From NCBI GenBank assembly GCA_017399105.1, contig JAFQEJ010000052.1, positions 1 through 64,000 on the forward strand: 64,000 bases of DNA. Reading direction: 5' to 3'. The notes beneath the pieces are model-generated. The model was not told where the DNA came from and did no database searches. It saw nothing but the letters and a program-made list of their open reading frames with translations. Made by a program: the position numbers and the translations under genes. Below are positions 30,874-39,691 of this stretch, in pieces (the first letter of the stretch is position 1; each line of letters opens with the position of its first letter). This DNA comes from Clostridia bacterium. GTDB lineage: Bacteria; Bacillota; Clostridia; Oscillospirales; CAG-272.

Positions 30874-33773
30874 AAAAGAAGGAAAAGATCGGCGCACCGA
30901 AGAAGTCTGCGAAAAGGGCAGCCGCTCTGAACCGACCGAAGAATTTCTACACGCTCTCCGAAAAGCACAGCCGAATGGCAAAAATTGCGGCGATGGTTTC
31001 GCTGCCGCTGGTTCCTGCCATCGGTGCGACGGGGGTGGTGGCATTTTTATGCAACGCCTTTGGCATTGAGCAGAGTGCGGTACTGCTGCTTCCCTTCGGA
31101 CTTGCGGTGATTTTCGCTGTGATGAGTCTTTCGGGAAAGCTTTTCCTTGGGGGAGCGGTGCTCCTTGCGGGTGCAGCCGGTGCTTGGGCTGCCATGTCGG
31201 GAAATCTGTCTGTGCGGCTGCTGATGGCTCTCAAGACGCTGACCGACACGATGGTGGCAAGACTGAGCGCGGCGGGCTTCAATGCTTTTTCTCCATTTGA
31301 TTTCGGAATTTCGGGATCTTCCGGTCAGCCCGAGCGCGATCTCGGACTGGCACTGGCGTTGGTGGCGGTACTGCTGACGACTGTTTTTTCGGTATGTACG
31401 ATGAAAAAGGTGCGGGTATTGCCGCCGCTGTTGATTTGTGCGGTGCTTTTCGGCTATGTGTTCGTTTACAATCTTTCCACATCGGCGATCCCCTTTGCGC
31501 TGGTGATCTGCTTCCTTGCGGCATTGATTGCAAAGAAGCTTTGCGCGAAGCTGCCCGAGGAGGAGAGCGATGAGAAGGCAAAGCTGATTCCGGCGGGGCG
31601 TGCGATGGCTGCGACAAGCAGTCTTGCGGCACTTCTGCTGACCGCGGTGGTGGCAATTCCCGCATCGCTTTCGATTACAAAGCCGGCGCCTGTGATCGAG
31701 CTGATCGACAGGCCGATGCAGTATGCGAGAGCGATTGTATCCTCCTTCATCATGGGCGATGTGCCCTCGGTGCTGGAGCTGGGCTTTTCGGGGTATATGG
31801 GCACCTTTACAGACCGCACCACAGAGGCTTCCGACCGCTATTTCACCGGCGAGGAGATTATGACGGTGGAGAGCGGCATTCCGCACACGCTATACATGAA
31901 AAGCTGGTCGGGCGTGGACTATAAAGAGAATGCCTGGAAGGCGGCGAGCGCAGATCAGCTCACCCATTACCGTGAGCTGTTTGAGGCATATGAAAATTTC
32001 ACGCCCGAGCGGCTGATGTACAATTTCTTCTCGCTGATCGATCCGAGCATGGTTTCCATGTCGAGCATCTTCTCGGCGAGGGATTTCTCGGAGCACGGCT
32101 ATATCACATCCTTTGTCGATGTAAAGCCGACTGAGATTTCGGGCAACCTGCTCTTTCTGCCTACCTTCCGCGATCCGGTAAACGGACCTTATGTGATCGG
32201 ATCGAGGGATGATAGGCTCTACGAGGGGGCTGTGATGCCTTATTTCGACGGCATTACCACCACCGACTGGACCAACTTCGACCGAGGCATCCGTTATGCT
32301 GCCTATCTGCCCACCATGCGCTCGGCAGCCTATGAGAAAACCTTTGAGCGTGATCTGCTCTATGTGGAGACGCTGCGCGAGGTGATGGAGGATGCGGTGA
32401 GGGCTGAGAACGGCTACGGTGATCAGATCATCGAGGGGGGCATCGCCCGGCTGGACTATATGTTCGGTGAGGAGGGGCTGCCTTCGGATTACAGCTATCT
32501 GGAAGAGGCTTTTGCCGGTATGACCGACGAGGAGAAGCTTGAGGCTGTGAAGGAGCATGTGACGCTCTTTGATCTCTATGACGAGTGGGTTGCCGAGAGC
32601 TACCTGTCGCCGGGAGACGAGGATATTTCCTATCTGCTGCCCCATATGAATGCGATCAATGAGCGCATGGGAATGGGCGGCGATATTCGGATATCTGCCT
32701 CAGACGGAGAAGGACATGCAGTTGGCGGCTCGATCCGAATTGAGTCGGATTCTTCGGCAAAACGGAACGAGATTTACTACACAACCTCACTGGGCGGCAT
32801 CCGCTATGTGGCAAATGAGTCGCGGCATGATCTGGCGATGGCTGTGATTGACTATGTATCCGAGCTTTGCGCCTATACGTTGACGCCGAGGGAGGCAACG
32901 CAGGAGGGCTATTCTGCGCTGCGGATCTTCCTCGACGACACGAGAGAGGGGTACTGCGTTCAGTATGCGACGGCGGCGGTACTGCTGCTGAGAGCCTATG
33001 GCGTGCCCTGCCGTTATGCGGAGGGATATTTAGCCTCCAACTTCGCGCGCAATGAGGCGGAGGACCGGAACAACTACTATAAGGCGACGGTGCGCGATTA
33101 TGATGCCCATGCCTGGGTGGAGGTTTACATCGACGGTTACGGCTGGAGAGCATATGAGGCGACTCCCCCTTACATGGATGCATTCTATGCGGTGGATGAG
33201 GCTGTAAGCTCCGGCGGAACGGTCACCGAGCGTGAAGAGGAAGTGACAACGCCCATTGAGGAGGAGATCATCGAGGAAGAGGAAGAAGAGGAGGTTGGCT
33301 TCAGCCTTCCTTCGGCAGAAACGATGATCACGCTGGGCGTGATTCTGCTGGTGCTTCTGATGATCACGCTGCCCTTCATCTTTGCTTATCGCAGAAATGA
33401 GCGGCGGAAGCTGCTGCTGGACGAGATCCGCAATGCGCCGCTGACAAGAGACAGACTGCGTACAGCCGCCGCTGACTGCATGGAGCTGACGCTGACCTCT
33501 CTCGGTGCGCTGGGGCTGACGCGCGGAGGCTCTGAGCTGCCCATGGATTTTGCCGTCCGCTGTGATGCTTCGCTTGCCGGGATGGAATTTTCATCCGGGG
33601 TGAGCACAGTCTGTGTGATGGAATATTTTGAGAAGGAATGCTTCGGATCGGGACTGACACGGGAGGAGCTGCGCATTTGCGGAAGCTTTGCCGAGCGGAT
33701 TTCTGCCTTTGCCTGGGAGAGAGCGGGATTTTTTAAAAAAATTTATCTGCGGCTTATCAAAAGGGCGTTGTAA
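30870..33773 (+). CDS. Membrane transglutaminase-like protein (TgpA type)
   Basis: 967 residues. N-terminal cluster of membrane helices (about 30-270), a large extracellular region, then a transglutaminase-like core: nucleophile Cys in REGYCVQYATAAVLLLRAYG (about residue 695), His in YDAHAWVEVYI (about 747) and the third position as Glu in YEATPPY rather than the commoner Asp. A Glu-rich stalk (about 795-815) leads to a last membrane helix (about 819-842) and a cytoplasmic DUF4129-like tail. It overlaps the DUF58 gene by 4 nt and ends the operon; the -35 box of the mrnC promoter overlaps its stop codon. Likely acts on cell-surface peptides or proteins; substrate unknown. Confidence 0.87.
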   Translation: MKKKEKIGAPKKSAKRAAALNRPKNFYTLSEKHSRMAKIAAMVSLPLVPAIGATGVVAFLCNAFGIEQSAVLLLPFGLAVIFAVMSLSGKLFLGGAVLLAGAAGAWAAMSGNLSVRLLMALKTLTDTMVARLSAAGFNAFSPFDFGISGSSGQPERDLGLALALVAVLLTTVFSVCTMKKVRVLPPLLICAVLFGYVFVYNLSTSAIPFALVICFLAALIAKKLCAKLPEEESDEKAKLIPAGRAMAATSSLAALLLTAVVAIPASLSITKPAPVIELIDRPMQYARAIVSSFIMGDVPSVLELGFSGYMGTFTDRTTEASDRYFTGEEIMTVESGIPHTLYMKSWSGVDYKENAWKAASADQLTHYRELFEAYENFTPERLMYNFFSLIDPSMVSMSSIFSARDFSEHGYITSFVDVKPTEISGNLLFLPTFRDPVNGPYVIGSRDDRLYEGAVMPYFDGITTTDWTNFDRGIRYAAYLPTMRSAAYEKTFERDLLYVETLREVMEDAVRAENGYGDQIIEGGIARLDYMFGEEGLPSDYSYLEEAFAGMTDEEKLEAVKEHVTLFDLYDEWVAESYLSPGDEDISYLLPHMNAINERMGMGGDIRISASDGEGHAVGGSIRIESDSSAKRNEIYYTTSLGGIRYVANESRHDLAMAVIDYVSELCAYTLTPREATQEGYSALRIFLDDTREGYCVQYATAAVLLLRAYGVPCRYAEGYLASNFARNEAEDRNNYYKATVRDYDAHAWVEVYIDGYGWRAYEATPPYMDAFYAVDEAVSSGGTVTEREEEVTTPIEEEIIEEEEEEEVGFSLPSAETMITLGVILLVLLMITLPFIFAYRRNERRKLLLDEIRNAPLTRDRLRTAAADCMELTLTSLGALGLTRGGSELPMDFAVRCDASLAGMEFSSGVSTVCVMEYFEKECFGSGLTREELRICGSFAERISAFAWERAGFFKKIYLRLIKRAL

Positions 33774-33796
33774 ATTTGAATGAAATATAGTATAAT
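33768..33796 (+). promoter_or_regulatory. Sigma-A promoter of mrnC-mnaA-mscL-ROK operon
   Basis: -35 TTGTAA (33768-33773, containing the preceding stop TAA), 17-bp spacer, -10 TATAAT (33791-33796). Confidence 0.75.
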
Positions 33797-33844
33797 AGGG
33801 ATATGCATGGGGGAGGAGGTTCTTTTCCCGGCAATATCCCTATT
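33794..33844. repeat. 11-bp inverted repeat framing the mrnC leader
   Basis: AATAGGGATAT (33794-33804) and ATATCCCTATT (33834-33844) are perfect inverted copies. The left arm overlaps the -10 box and start point, so the pair could be a DNA operator; if transcribed it would place a stem close to the 5' end with a GGGGGAGGAGG-rich loop. Confidence 0.6.
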
Positions 33845-33863
33845 ATGACATCACGGAGTTATT

Positions 33864-34289
33864 ATGCATCTTTCTGTTTCTCCACAGCCCAACGGGGCTG
33901 AGCTTGCCTATCTGGGCGATGCGGTGCTCGAGCTGCTTGTGCGTGAGCGGCTGCTTTATTCGGGCATGCGAACGGCGGCAAAGCTGAATCGGGCAGCGCT
34001 GTCCTATGTGAAGGCAACGGCTCAGTCGGAGGCATTCTCGCGCATTGAGGGAATGCTTTTGGATGAGGAGCTTGATTTTTATCGGCGGGGAAGGAACGCC
34101 AACGGCATTTCGATTCCCAAGAGCGCCTCTGCTGTCGAATACAGGCGGGCGACCGGATTTGAAGCGCTTTTCGGTGCGCTTTATCTGGCGGGAGAGCATG
34201 AACGGATAAAGGTGCTATTTGAGGCTGCATTCCCTGTGGGGGGAGCGGCTCAGACTGAGACAAACAAAACGGAGGATCCTCAAAAATGA
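33864..34289 (+). CDS. mrnC: Mini-ribonuclease III
   Basis: 141 residues, a catalytic RNase III domain without a dsRNA-binding domain. It trims 23S rRNA precursors in Firmicutes. The family motif AYLGDAVLELLVRERLL (residues about 15-31) carries the metal-binding Asp, and the second acidic signature is YRRATGFEALFGALYLAGE (about 93-112). It overlaps mnaA by 4 nt (ATGA). In many Firmicutes it lies beside cysS and rlmB; that context is not seen here. Confidence 0.92.
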   Translation: MHLSVSPQPNGAELAYLGDAVLELLVRERLLYSGMRTAAKLNRAALSYVKATAQSEAFSRIEGMLLDEELDFYRRGRNANGISIPKSASAVEYRRATGFEALFGALYLAGEHERIKVLFEAAFPVGGAAQTETNKTEDPQK

Positions 34290-35404
34290 AGAAAATTAAA
34301 GTTATGTCGGTATTCGGTACACGTCCCGAGGCGGCGAAGATGTGTCCCCTGGTGCGTGTGATGGACGAGGATCCTGCCTTTGAATCGATCGTCTGTCTCA
34401 CCGGTCAGCACAGAGAAATGCTGCATCAGGTGACCGATTTCTTCGGTGTGAAGGCTGACTATGACCTGGATATCATGAAGCCGGGGCAGACTATTACCTC
34501 GATTACAAGCGATATTCTGACCACCCTCGGCAGCGTGCTGGAGGAGGTTATGCCCGATCTGGTGCTTGTACACGGCGATACCACCACATCCTTTGCGGCG
34601 GCGCTGGCTGCCTTCTATCACAAGATCCCGGTGGGACATGTGGAGGCGGGTCTGCGTACCCATGACAAGTATTCGCCCTATCCCGAGGAGATGAATCGCT
34701 GCCTGACCGGTCGGATTGCCACCTATCACTATGCTCCGACGGTGAACAACCGCGAGAATCTCAACCGCGAGGGCATCAGAGACAACATTTATGTCACCGG
34801 CAACACGGTGCTCGATGCTTTTAAATATACGGTGCGCGACAATTACACCTTTATGAATCCTCAGCTTGCCCAGCTCGATTTCAGCAAGGGGCGCTATGTT
34901 CTGCTGACCGCCCACAGACGGGAGAATCTGGGCGAGGGAATCGAGAACATCTGCCGTGCGGTGCTGCAGGTGGTGGAGTCGCATCCCGATATTCATGTGA
35001 TCTATCCGGTGCATCTCAATCCGGCGGTGAGAAATACCGTATTCCCCATTCTGGGAGGGCATCCGAGAATTTCGCTGACCGATCCGGTGGAGCTGACCGA
35101 CATGCACAATCTGATGGGCAGAGTGGTGCTCTGTATGACCGATTCGGGCGGACTTCAGGAGGAGGTTCCCGCTTTCGGTGTGCCGGTGCTGGTGCTCAGA
35201 AGCGAGACCGAGCGTCCCGAGGCTGTGGATGCGGGCACGGTTCGCGTGGTCGGTACCGACATTGCGGGCATTGTCCGTGAGGCTGATAAGCTGCTGGGCG
35301 ATCGGAACGCATACGATGCGATGGCGCATGCGGTGAATCCCTACGGCGACGGACATGCTTCCGAGCGGATTGCAGGTCACATCAAGAGATGCTTTGGCGT
35401 ATAA
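34286..35404 (+). CDS. mnaA: Non-hydrolysing UDP-N-acetylglucosamine 2-epimerase
   Basis: 372 residues, normal length. It interconverts UDP-GlcNAc and UDP-ManNAc for teichoic acid linkage units and other surface polymers. Diagnostic blocks: FGTRPEAAKMCPLV at the start, VHGDTTTSFAAALAAFY (about 92-108), VGHVEAGLRT (about 113-122), TAHRRENLGEGIENI, and the UDP-binding end with MTDSGGLQEE. WecB is the equivalent Gram-negative name. GGAGG lies before the ATG, inside the end of mrnC. Confidence 0.94.
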   Translation: MKKIKVMSVFGTRPEAAKMCPLVRVMDEDPAFESIVCLTGQHREMLHQVTDFFGVKADYDLDIMKPGQTITSITSDILTTLGSVLEEVMPDLVLVHGDTTTSFAAALAAFYHKIPVGHVEAGLRTHDKYSPYPEEMNRCLTGRIATYHYAPTVNNRENLNREGIRDNIYVTGNTVLDAFKYTVRDNYTFMNPQLAQLDFSKGRYVLLTAHRRENLGEGIENICRAVLQVVESHPDIHVIYPVHLNPAVRNTVFPILGGHPRISLTDPVELTDMHNLMGRVVLCMTDSGGLQEEVPAFGVPVLVLRSETERPEAVDAGTVRVVGTDIAGIVREADKLLGDRNAYDAMAHAVNPYGDGHASERIAGHIKRCFGV

Positions 35405-35447
35405 TTTCGGCTTCAATTTTATATTTTAATAAAGGAAGGACATTATT

Positions 35448-35903
35448 ATGAAATTTTGGGAAGAATTCAAGAAATTTGCGGTTAAGGGCAATGTAATCGA
35501 CATGGCAGTCGGTGTTGTTGTGGGCGGTGCTTTCAGCAAGATCGTGACCTCGCTGGTCAACGACATCATCATGCCTGCGGTGGGTCTGCTTACCGGAGGC
35601 GCAAGCTTCACCGATCTGAAGTATGTGATTACTGCGGCGGACGAGGCTGCGGGAATCGCCGAGAATGCTATCCGTTACGGTACATTTATCCAGAACATTG
35701 TGGATTTCCTCATCATTGCTTTCTCGATTTTCCTCTTTGTCAAGCTGGTCGGCAAGATGCGTGATAAGATGGAAGAAAAGAAGAAGGCAGCAGAAGCTGA
35801 GGTTGCAGCAGCTGCTGCGGCTGCGGAAGCGGCTAAGCCCAAGGCACCCACTCAGGAGGAGCTGCTGGCTGAGATCCGTGATCTGCTGAAGGAAAAGAAA
35901 TAA
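35448..35903 (+). CDS. mscL: Large-conductance mechanosensitive channel
   Basis: 151 residues. Characteristic N-terminus FWEEFKKFAVKGNVIDMAVGVVVGGAFSKIV with the pore-lining first helix; second helix near residues 84-104 (FIQNIVDFLIIAFSIFLFVKLV). The C-terminal cytoplasmic helix contains an unusual Ala-rich run (about 115-130). Protects against hypo-osmotic shock. 43 nt behind mnaA in the same operon. Confidence 0.95.
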   Translation: MKFWEEFKKFAVKGNVIDMAVGVVVGGAFSKIVTSLVNDIIMPAVGLLTGGASFTDLKYVITAADEAAGIAENAIRYGTFIQNIVDFLIIAFSIFLFVKLVGKMRDKMEEKKKAAEAEVAAAAAAAEAAKPKAPTQEELLAEIRDLLKEKK

Positions 35904-35945
35904 ACAGCGATAGAATTTTTGATTCCTGAATTTTGGAGGTTTATT

Positions 35946-36905
35946 ATGTATTACATCGGTATTGATCTGGGCGGCACCAATATTGCCGTCGGTATTGTGG
36001 ACGAAAACTGCAGGATCGTGAAGAAGGGCAGCGTGCCGACTCTGGCGCAGCGCGAGCCTGAAGCGATCATCAAGGATATGGCGGATCTCTGCGCGAAGCT
36101 GATCGAAGAGGCGGGACTGACCCTCGACGACATCGCTTACGCGGGCATTGCGGCTCCCGGCACGGCGAACTGCGACACCGGAACCATTGAGTATGCAAAC
36201 AATCTGCCCTTCCGCAACTTCAAGATAGCCGAGATTCTGCAGGGCTTTATTCCCTTCAAGAAGGTTTATGTGGAGAACGATGCCAATGCGGCTGCGCTGG
36301 GTGAGGCTGTTGCGGGTGCGGCTAAGGGTACCCGTTATGCGATCATGATTACGCTGGGCACAGGTCTTGGCGGTGGTATTATCATTGATCACAAGGTATA
36401 TTCGGGCTTCAATCATGCCGGCGGTGAGCTGGGTCACATGGTTATCGAGGTGGACGGCCGTCCCTGCACCTGCGGAAGAAAGGGCTGCTGGGAGGCATAC
36501 AGCTCTGCGACAGCTCTGATCAGCATGACAAAGGAAAAGCTGATTGCAAACCCCGACAAGACCTCCACCATCATGTGGGATATGGTCGAGGGCGATGTGG
36601 AAAAGGTGAGCGGCAAGACTGCCTTTGCGGCGATGAAGAAGGGTGACAAGCTGGGCGCTGAGGTGGTTGACACCTATATCAAGTATCTGGCGTCGGGCAT
36701 TACCAGCATCATCAACCTCTTCCAGCCCGAGATTCTCTGTATCGGCGGCGGCATCTGCAACGAGGGCGACTATCTGATCAAGCCTCTTGTGGCGCAGGTT
36801 AATGAGGAGCAGTATACACGCAGTGCGCTCAAGAAGACCGAGCTGAAGGTTGCGGCTCTGGGCAACGACGCGGGCATCATCGGCGCGGCGGTACTGGGAC
36901 TGTAA
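35946..36905 (+). CDS. ROK-family glucokinase
   Basis: 319 residues from the ATG preceded by TTGGAGG. N-terminal ATP-binding motif DLGGTNIAVGIVD, the sugar-binding part ENDANAAALGEA, GTGLGGGIIIDHKVYSGFNHAGGELGHM, and the ROK zinc motif CTCGRKGCWEAYSS (about 179-192). No DNA-binding HTH, so a kinase rather than a repressor; glucose is the usual substrate, with N-acetylmannosamine a possible alternative given mnaA upstream. Last gene before the terminator at 36920. Confidence 0.9.
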   Translation: MYYIGIDLGGTNIAVGIVDENCRIVKKGSVPTLAQREPEAIIKDMADLCAKLIEEAGLTLDDIAYAGIAAPGTANCDTGTIEYANNLPFRNFKIAEILQGFIPFKKVYVENDANAAALGEAVAGAAKGTRYAIMITLGTGLGGGIIIDHKVYSGFNHAGGELGHMVIEVDGRPCTCGRKGCWEAYSSATALISMTKEKLIANPDKTSTIMWDMVEGDVEKVSGKTAFAAMKKGDKLGAEVVDTYIKYLASGITSIINLFQPEILCIGGGICNEGDYLIKPLVAQVNEEQYTRSALKKTELKVAALGNDAGIIGAAVLGL

Positions 36906-36919
36906 GAGAAAAAATATGG

Positions 36920-36951
36920 AATCGCCATAGCTTCGGCTGTGGCGATTTTTC
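36920..36951 (+). terminator. Terminator of mrnC operon
   Basis: 11-bp stem ATCGCCATAGC/GCTGTGGCGAT with a TTCG tetraloop (36921-36946) followed by TTTT. Confidence 0.92.
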
Positions 36952-37034
36952 TATTTTTGTATATAATGTTGCTGAACTGTAAGTTTTTTGTGTGTAAAAA
37001 TGGATAATTTGTGGTATTAATCGTTTTTATTATA

Positions 37035-37063
37035 TTGACAGCCTGTTATATAACTGTTATAAT
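37035..37063 (+). promoter_or_regulatory. Consensus sigma-A promoter of CBM9-like gene
   Basis: -35 TTGACA (37035-37040), 17-bp spacer, -10 TATAAT (37058-37063): both hexamers perfect, indicating strong expression. Confidence 0.85.
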
Positions 37064-37112
37064 GAATATACGGTTAGGATGAATAACCGATTATATTTAG
37101 GAGGTTTACACC

Positions 37113-38123
37113 ATGAAAAAAACACTTTCCCTTGCACTTGTACTTATCCTTGCAGTTGTAATGTGTGTTCCCGCTGCAGCAGTAACTCCTGTTGACGGCA
37201 TTGAGCATTGCTATTACAATTATGTCTGCAACAAGGCAGTTCTTCCTGTTGTCGCTGACGGCGTTGTTTCTGACGGCGAATGGGACGATGCTGTCGAGCT
37301 GACAATCAACAACGACACCATCGAAGATTACGGTCGTTGGCAGAGCGCAGGTTCTACACCTGCTTCCGAGTTCTCCTTTACCTACAAGATGAAGTGGGAC
37401 GAGAAGAACTTCTATCTCCTTGAGCTCAGAACCGACGCTCACTATGTTGCTGACTTCGGCGATGAGGACTATACCAATGCCGCAAACCCCTGGTTCCTTG
37501 ACGGTACCGCATTCTTCTTCTGCGACAACGAAGATCCCACAACCGCAAACCGCTGCGACCTGAAGTGGTATCCCTATGTTAAGCAGTGCAATGATCCTTC
37601 CACCTATGTGGGCGGTACAGATGCACAGGGTATCTACAGCCAGACTTCCGGCGCTGACGGATATGATTTCGCTTCTACCTTAAAGGGCGATTTGGTTACC
37701 TTTGAGCTGGTTCTTCCCTGGGAAGTAATCGATGATCTCGGTTACCTCGTTTCGGATATTCAGGAAGGTACCATCTTCAGATTCACTCCCATTCTCATGA
37801 ACTATGACACCATTGATGACTATGCTTCTTTCGCAGGATCCTACACGCAGATTAACTTCCATGACTGCATCAATGTTGAAGGCGAGGATGCACAGGGTGC
37901 GGAGAATCCCGAATACTGGGCAGCTCTGACTCTCAGCCCCGCTAACTACACCGCTCCCGCTCCCGAGACCGAAGCTCCCGCTACCGCTGCTCCTGTAGTT
38001 GACGACGCTCCCGCAGCTCCCGCTACTCCCGCGGCTCCCGCAACCTCTGATATGGGCATCATCGCTGCTGCTGCAGTTCTCGCAGTTGCAGCAGGCGCTG
38101 TTCTCACTCTCAAGAAGAGATAA
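37113..38123 (+). CDS. Secreted, wall/membrane-anchored protein with CBM9-like domain
   Basis: 336 residues. Signal peptide (about 1-23, VPAAAV), then a single beta-sandwich region resembling family 9 carbohydrate-binding / DOMON-type domains (VADGVVSDGEWDDA, KMKWDEKNFYLLELRTDA, FFFCDNEDP; residues about 45-275). An Ala/Pro/Glu-rich linker (about 276-310) leads to a final hydrophobic helix and KKR, the layout of a sortase-like or tail-anchored surface protein; TSDMG before the helix resembles a degenerate sorting signal. Probably an abundant surface protein binding a glycan; the ligand is not predictable. Confidence 0.75.
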   Translation: MKKTLSLALVLILAVVMCVPAAAVTPVDGIEHCYYNYVCNKAVLPVVADGVVSDGEWDDAVELTINNDTIEDYGRWQSAGSTPASEFSFTYKMKWDEKNFYLLELRTDAHYVADFGDEDYTNAANPWFLDGTAFFFCDNEDPTTANRCDLKWYPYVKQCNDPSTYVGGTDAQGIYSQTSGADGYDFASTLKGDLVTFELVLPWEVIDDLGYLVSDIQEGTIFRFTPILMNYDTIDDYASFAGSYTQINFHDCINVEGEDAQGAENPEYWAALTLSPANYTAPAPETEAPATAAPVVDDAPAAPATPAAPATSDMGIIAAAAVLAVAAGAVLTLKKR

Positions 38124-38232
38124 TTGCCAATCCGACACCACGATACCGACGCTTGTCGGTACTTGCATGAGATGCAAAACACGACGGTAAAAATTCATTA
38201 AGCCGAATTTACATTTGCGAAAAACTTAGAAG

Positions 38233-38269
38233 AGGCTCCCGACCGAGAAATTGGTTGGGAGCCTTTTTG
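38233..38269 (+). terminator. Terminator of CBM9-like gene
   Basis: AGGCTCCCGACC/GGTTGGGAGCCT stem (38233-38244/38253-38264) with T run; a smaller TACCGAC GCTT GTCGGTA hairpin lies upstream near 38145. Confidence 0.88.
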
Positions 38270-38288
38270 GCTGTACGGTTGGATTTTT

Positions 38289-39590
38289 TTACTGAACCAT
38301 GACCTTTTGCTTTTCGATGACAAACTTTACGAAAAGGATGGCGGCAAGAGAGAGGATTGTTGAGATGAGGGAGAGAACCTGCTGACCGTAAACGGGGATG
38401 CCGAAGAGGGTGTTGCCGTTTTGCTGGATGTGGGCGAGAAGGCGGCCTGCAAGAATCGAGGCGCCAAAGCCGGCAATGCCGCTGATGCTGTTTTTGATGG
38501 CGGAGGCTTCGACGAAGTAGGCGCTGTCTACATAGTTATAGGTGATATTGATGAGATTCTGGACGGTGCCGGCGTAGCTGATTCGGTGGAAGAGAATGTG
38601 CAGAACGATCAGCCAGCGGCAGGAGGGGGTGACGAAGGTACAGACAAGGAAGGACAGCACGAGGAATACAAGAGCGAGCTTGATACCTGCGGTGAAGGAA
38701 TGCCTGTCGGTATAAACGCCGAAGGGGCGTGAGAGGGCGAAGCGGCCAAGATTACCGATAATGTTGAGGAGCTGAACGGTGCCGACTGTGAGGGCGAGTT
38801 CGCTCATCTGATAGGTGCCGAGGAAGCCGATGGTGGTGTACTGAGCACAGTTGATCAGAACGCAGAGCAGCACAATATAGAGAAACTGCCGATTTCCGAG
38901 GGTGTTTCTCAGTACAGCACCGAGTGAGGCGGTCGGTGCGGTTGGCGGGGCAGGCGAGTCTTCCTTTTGAATCAGAAGGAGACAGATGAGGTCGCAGATA
39001 CTGAAGATAAGAATGGCTGCCGCCGAAAAAATGAAGCCTCCGTGAAGGTTATCGGCAGCTTCGAAGGCATCCATGGCATAGCCGAGGGAGACGGTGACCA
39101 CCATGCCCGAGATGAGTGAGATCATTTCCTTGCCTGCCGAGAAGCGTCCGCGGCGGCTGTGTTCTACGAAGGAATTTCCCCAGCGGTAGATGATGGTGGT
39201 GACGAAATAATTGCCGAAATAGGCGGCGAGGATACAGGCGATGACCAGGGGCTGTCTGTAGGGAGCGGCAAAGGGAAGGAAGGGAATGAGGTAGAGACTC
39301 ATGAAGAGGAGATTGCCGGCGGTATGGAAGAGGATGCTGAAGCGCTTGGTGTTTTTGATGCGCTTTACTACAAAAACAGCGGCAAGCTGGAAGAGGAAGG
39401 AGAGCGAGATCAGCGAGGAGATGATGCCGATGACATCATCGCTGAGACCGATGGCGGTGAGCAGCTTGGCAAGAAAGGTTTCGGTGACAAGCAGAGAAAC
39501 AAAATATTCGGCAGCACATTCCATGCAGTAGGCAGCACGGGAGCGTTTATAGGCGGGAGACTGATAGATCGATTGATTGGCGGTGTTCAT
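38289..39590 (-). CDS. MFS-like transporter
   Basis: 433 residues with about 11-12 hydrophobic segments. A basic motif follows helix 2 (VVKRIKNTKRFS), and a conserved-looking loop GNSFVEHSRRGRFSAGKEMI lies before the middle of the protein, as in MFS carriers of Clostridia. No substrate indicator. It has a promoter of its own at 39627-39655 and converges on the CBM9-like gene. Confidence 0.7.
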   Translation of the reverse strand: MNTANQSIYQSPAYKRSRAAYCMECAAEYFVSLLVTETFLAKLLTAIGLSDDVIGIISSLISLSFLFQLAAVFVVKRIKNTKRFSILFHTAGNLLFMSLYLIPFLPFAAPYRQPLVIACILAAYFGNYFVTTIIYRWGNSFVEHSRRGRFSAGKEMISLISGMVVTVSLGYAMDAFEAADNLHGGFIFSAAAILIFSICDLICLLLIQKEDSPAPPTAPTASLGAVLRNTLGNRQFLYIVLLCVLINCAQYTTIGFLGTYQMSELALTVGTVQLLNIIGNLGRFALSRPFGVYTDRHSFTAGIKLALVFLVLSFLVCTFVTPSCRWLIVLHILFHRISYAGTVQNLINITYNYVDSAYFVEASAIKNSISGIAGFGASILAGRLLAHIQQNGNTLFGIPVYGQQVLSLISTILSLAAILFVKFVIEKQKVMVQ

Positions 39591-39626
39591 GGAGCATCCT
39601 TTCGCTGTCGGTTTATACTGTGAGGT

Positions 39627-39655
39627 ATTATAAACCCGAAAGGGAAGAAAGTCAA
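39627..39655 (-). promoter_or_regulatory. Sigma-A promoter of MFS-like gene
   Basis: Minus strand -35 TTGACT (39655-39650), 17-bp spacer, -10 TATAAT (39632-39627). Confidence 0.78.
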
Positions 39656-39691
39656 CAGAACTGACAACGAAACATTTTCGAAATGCAGTGA

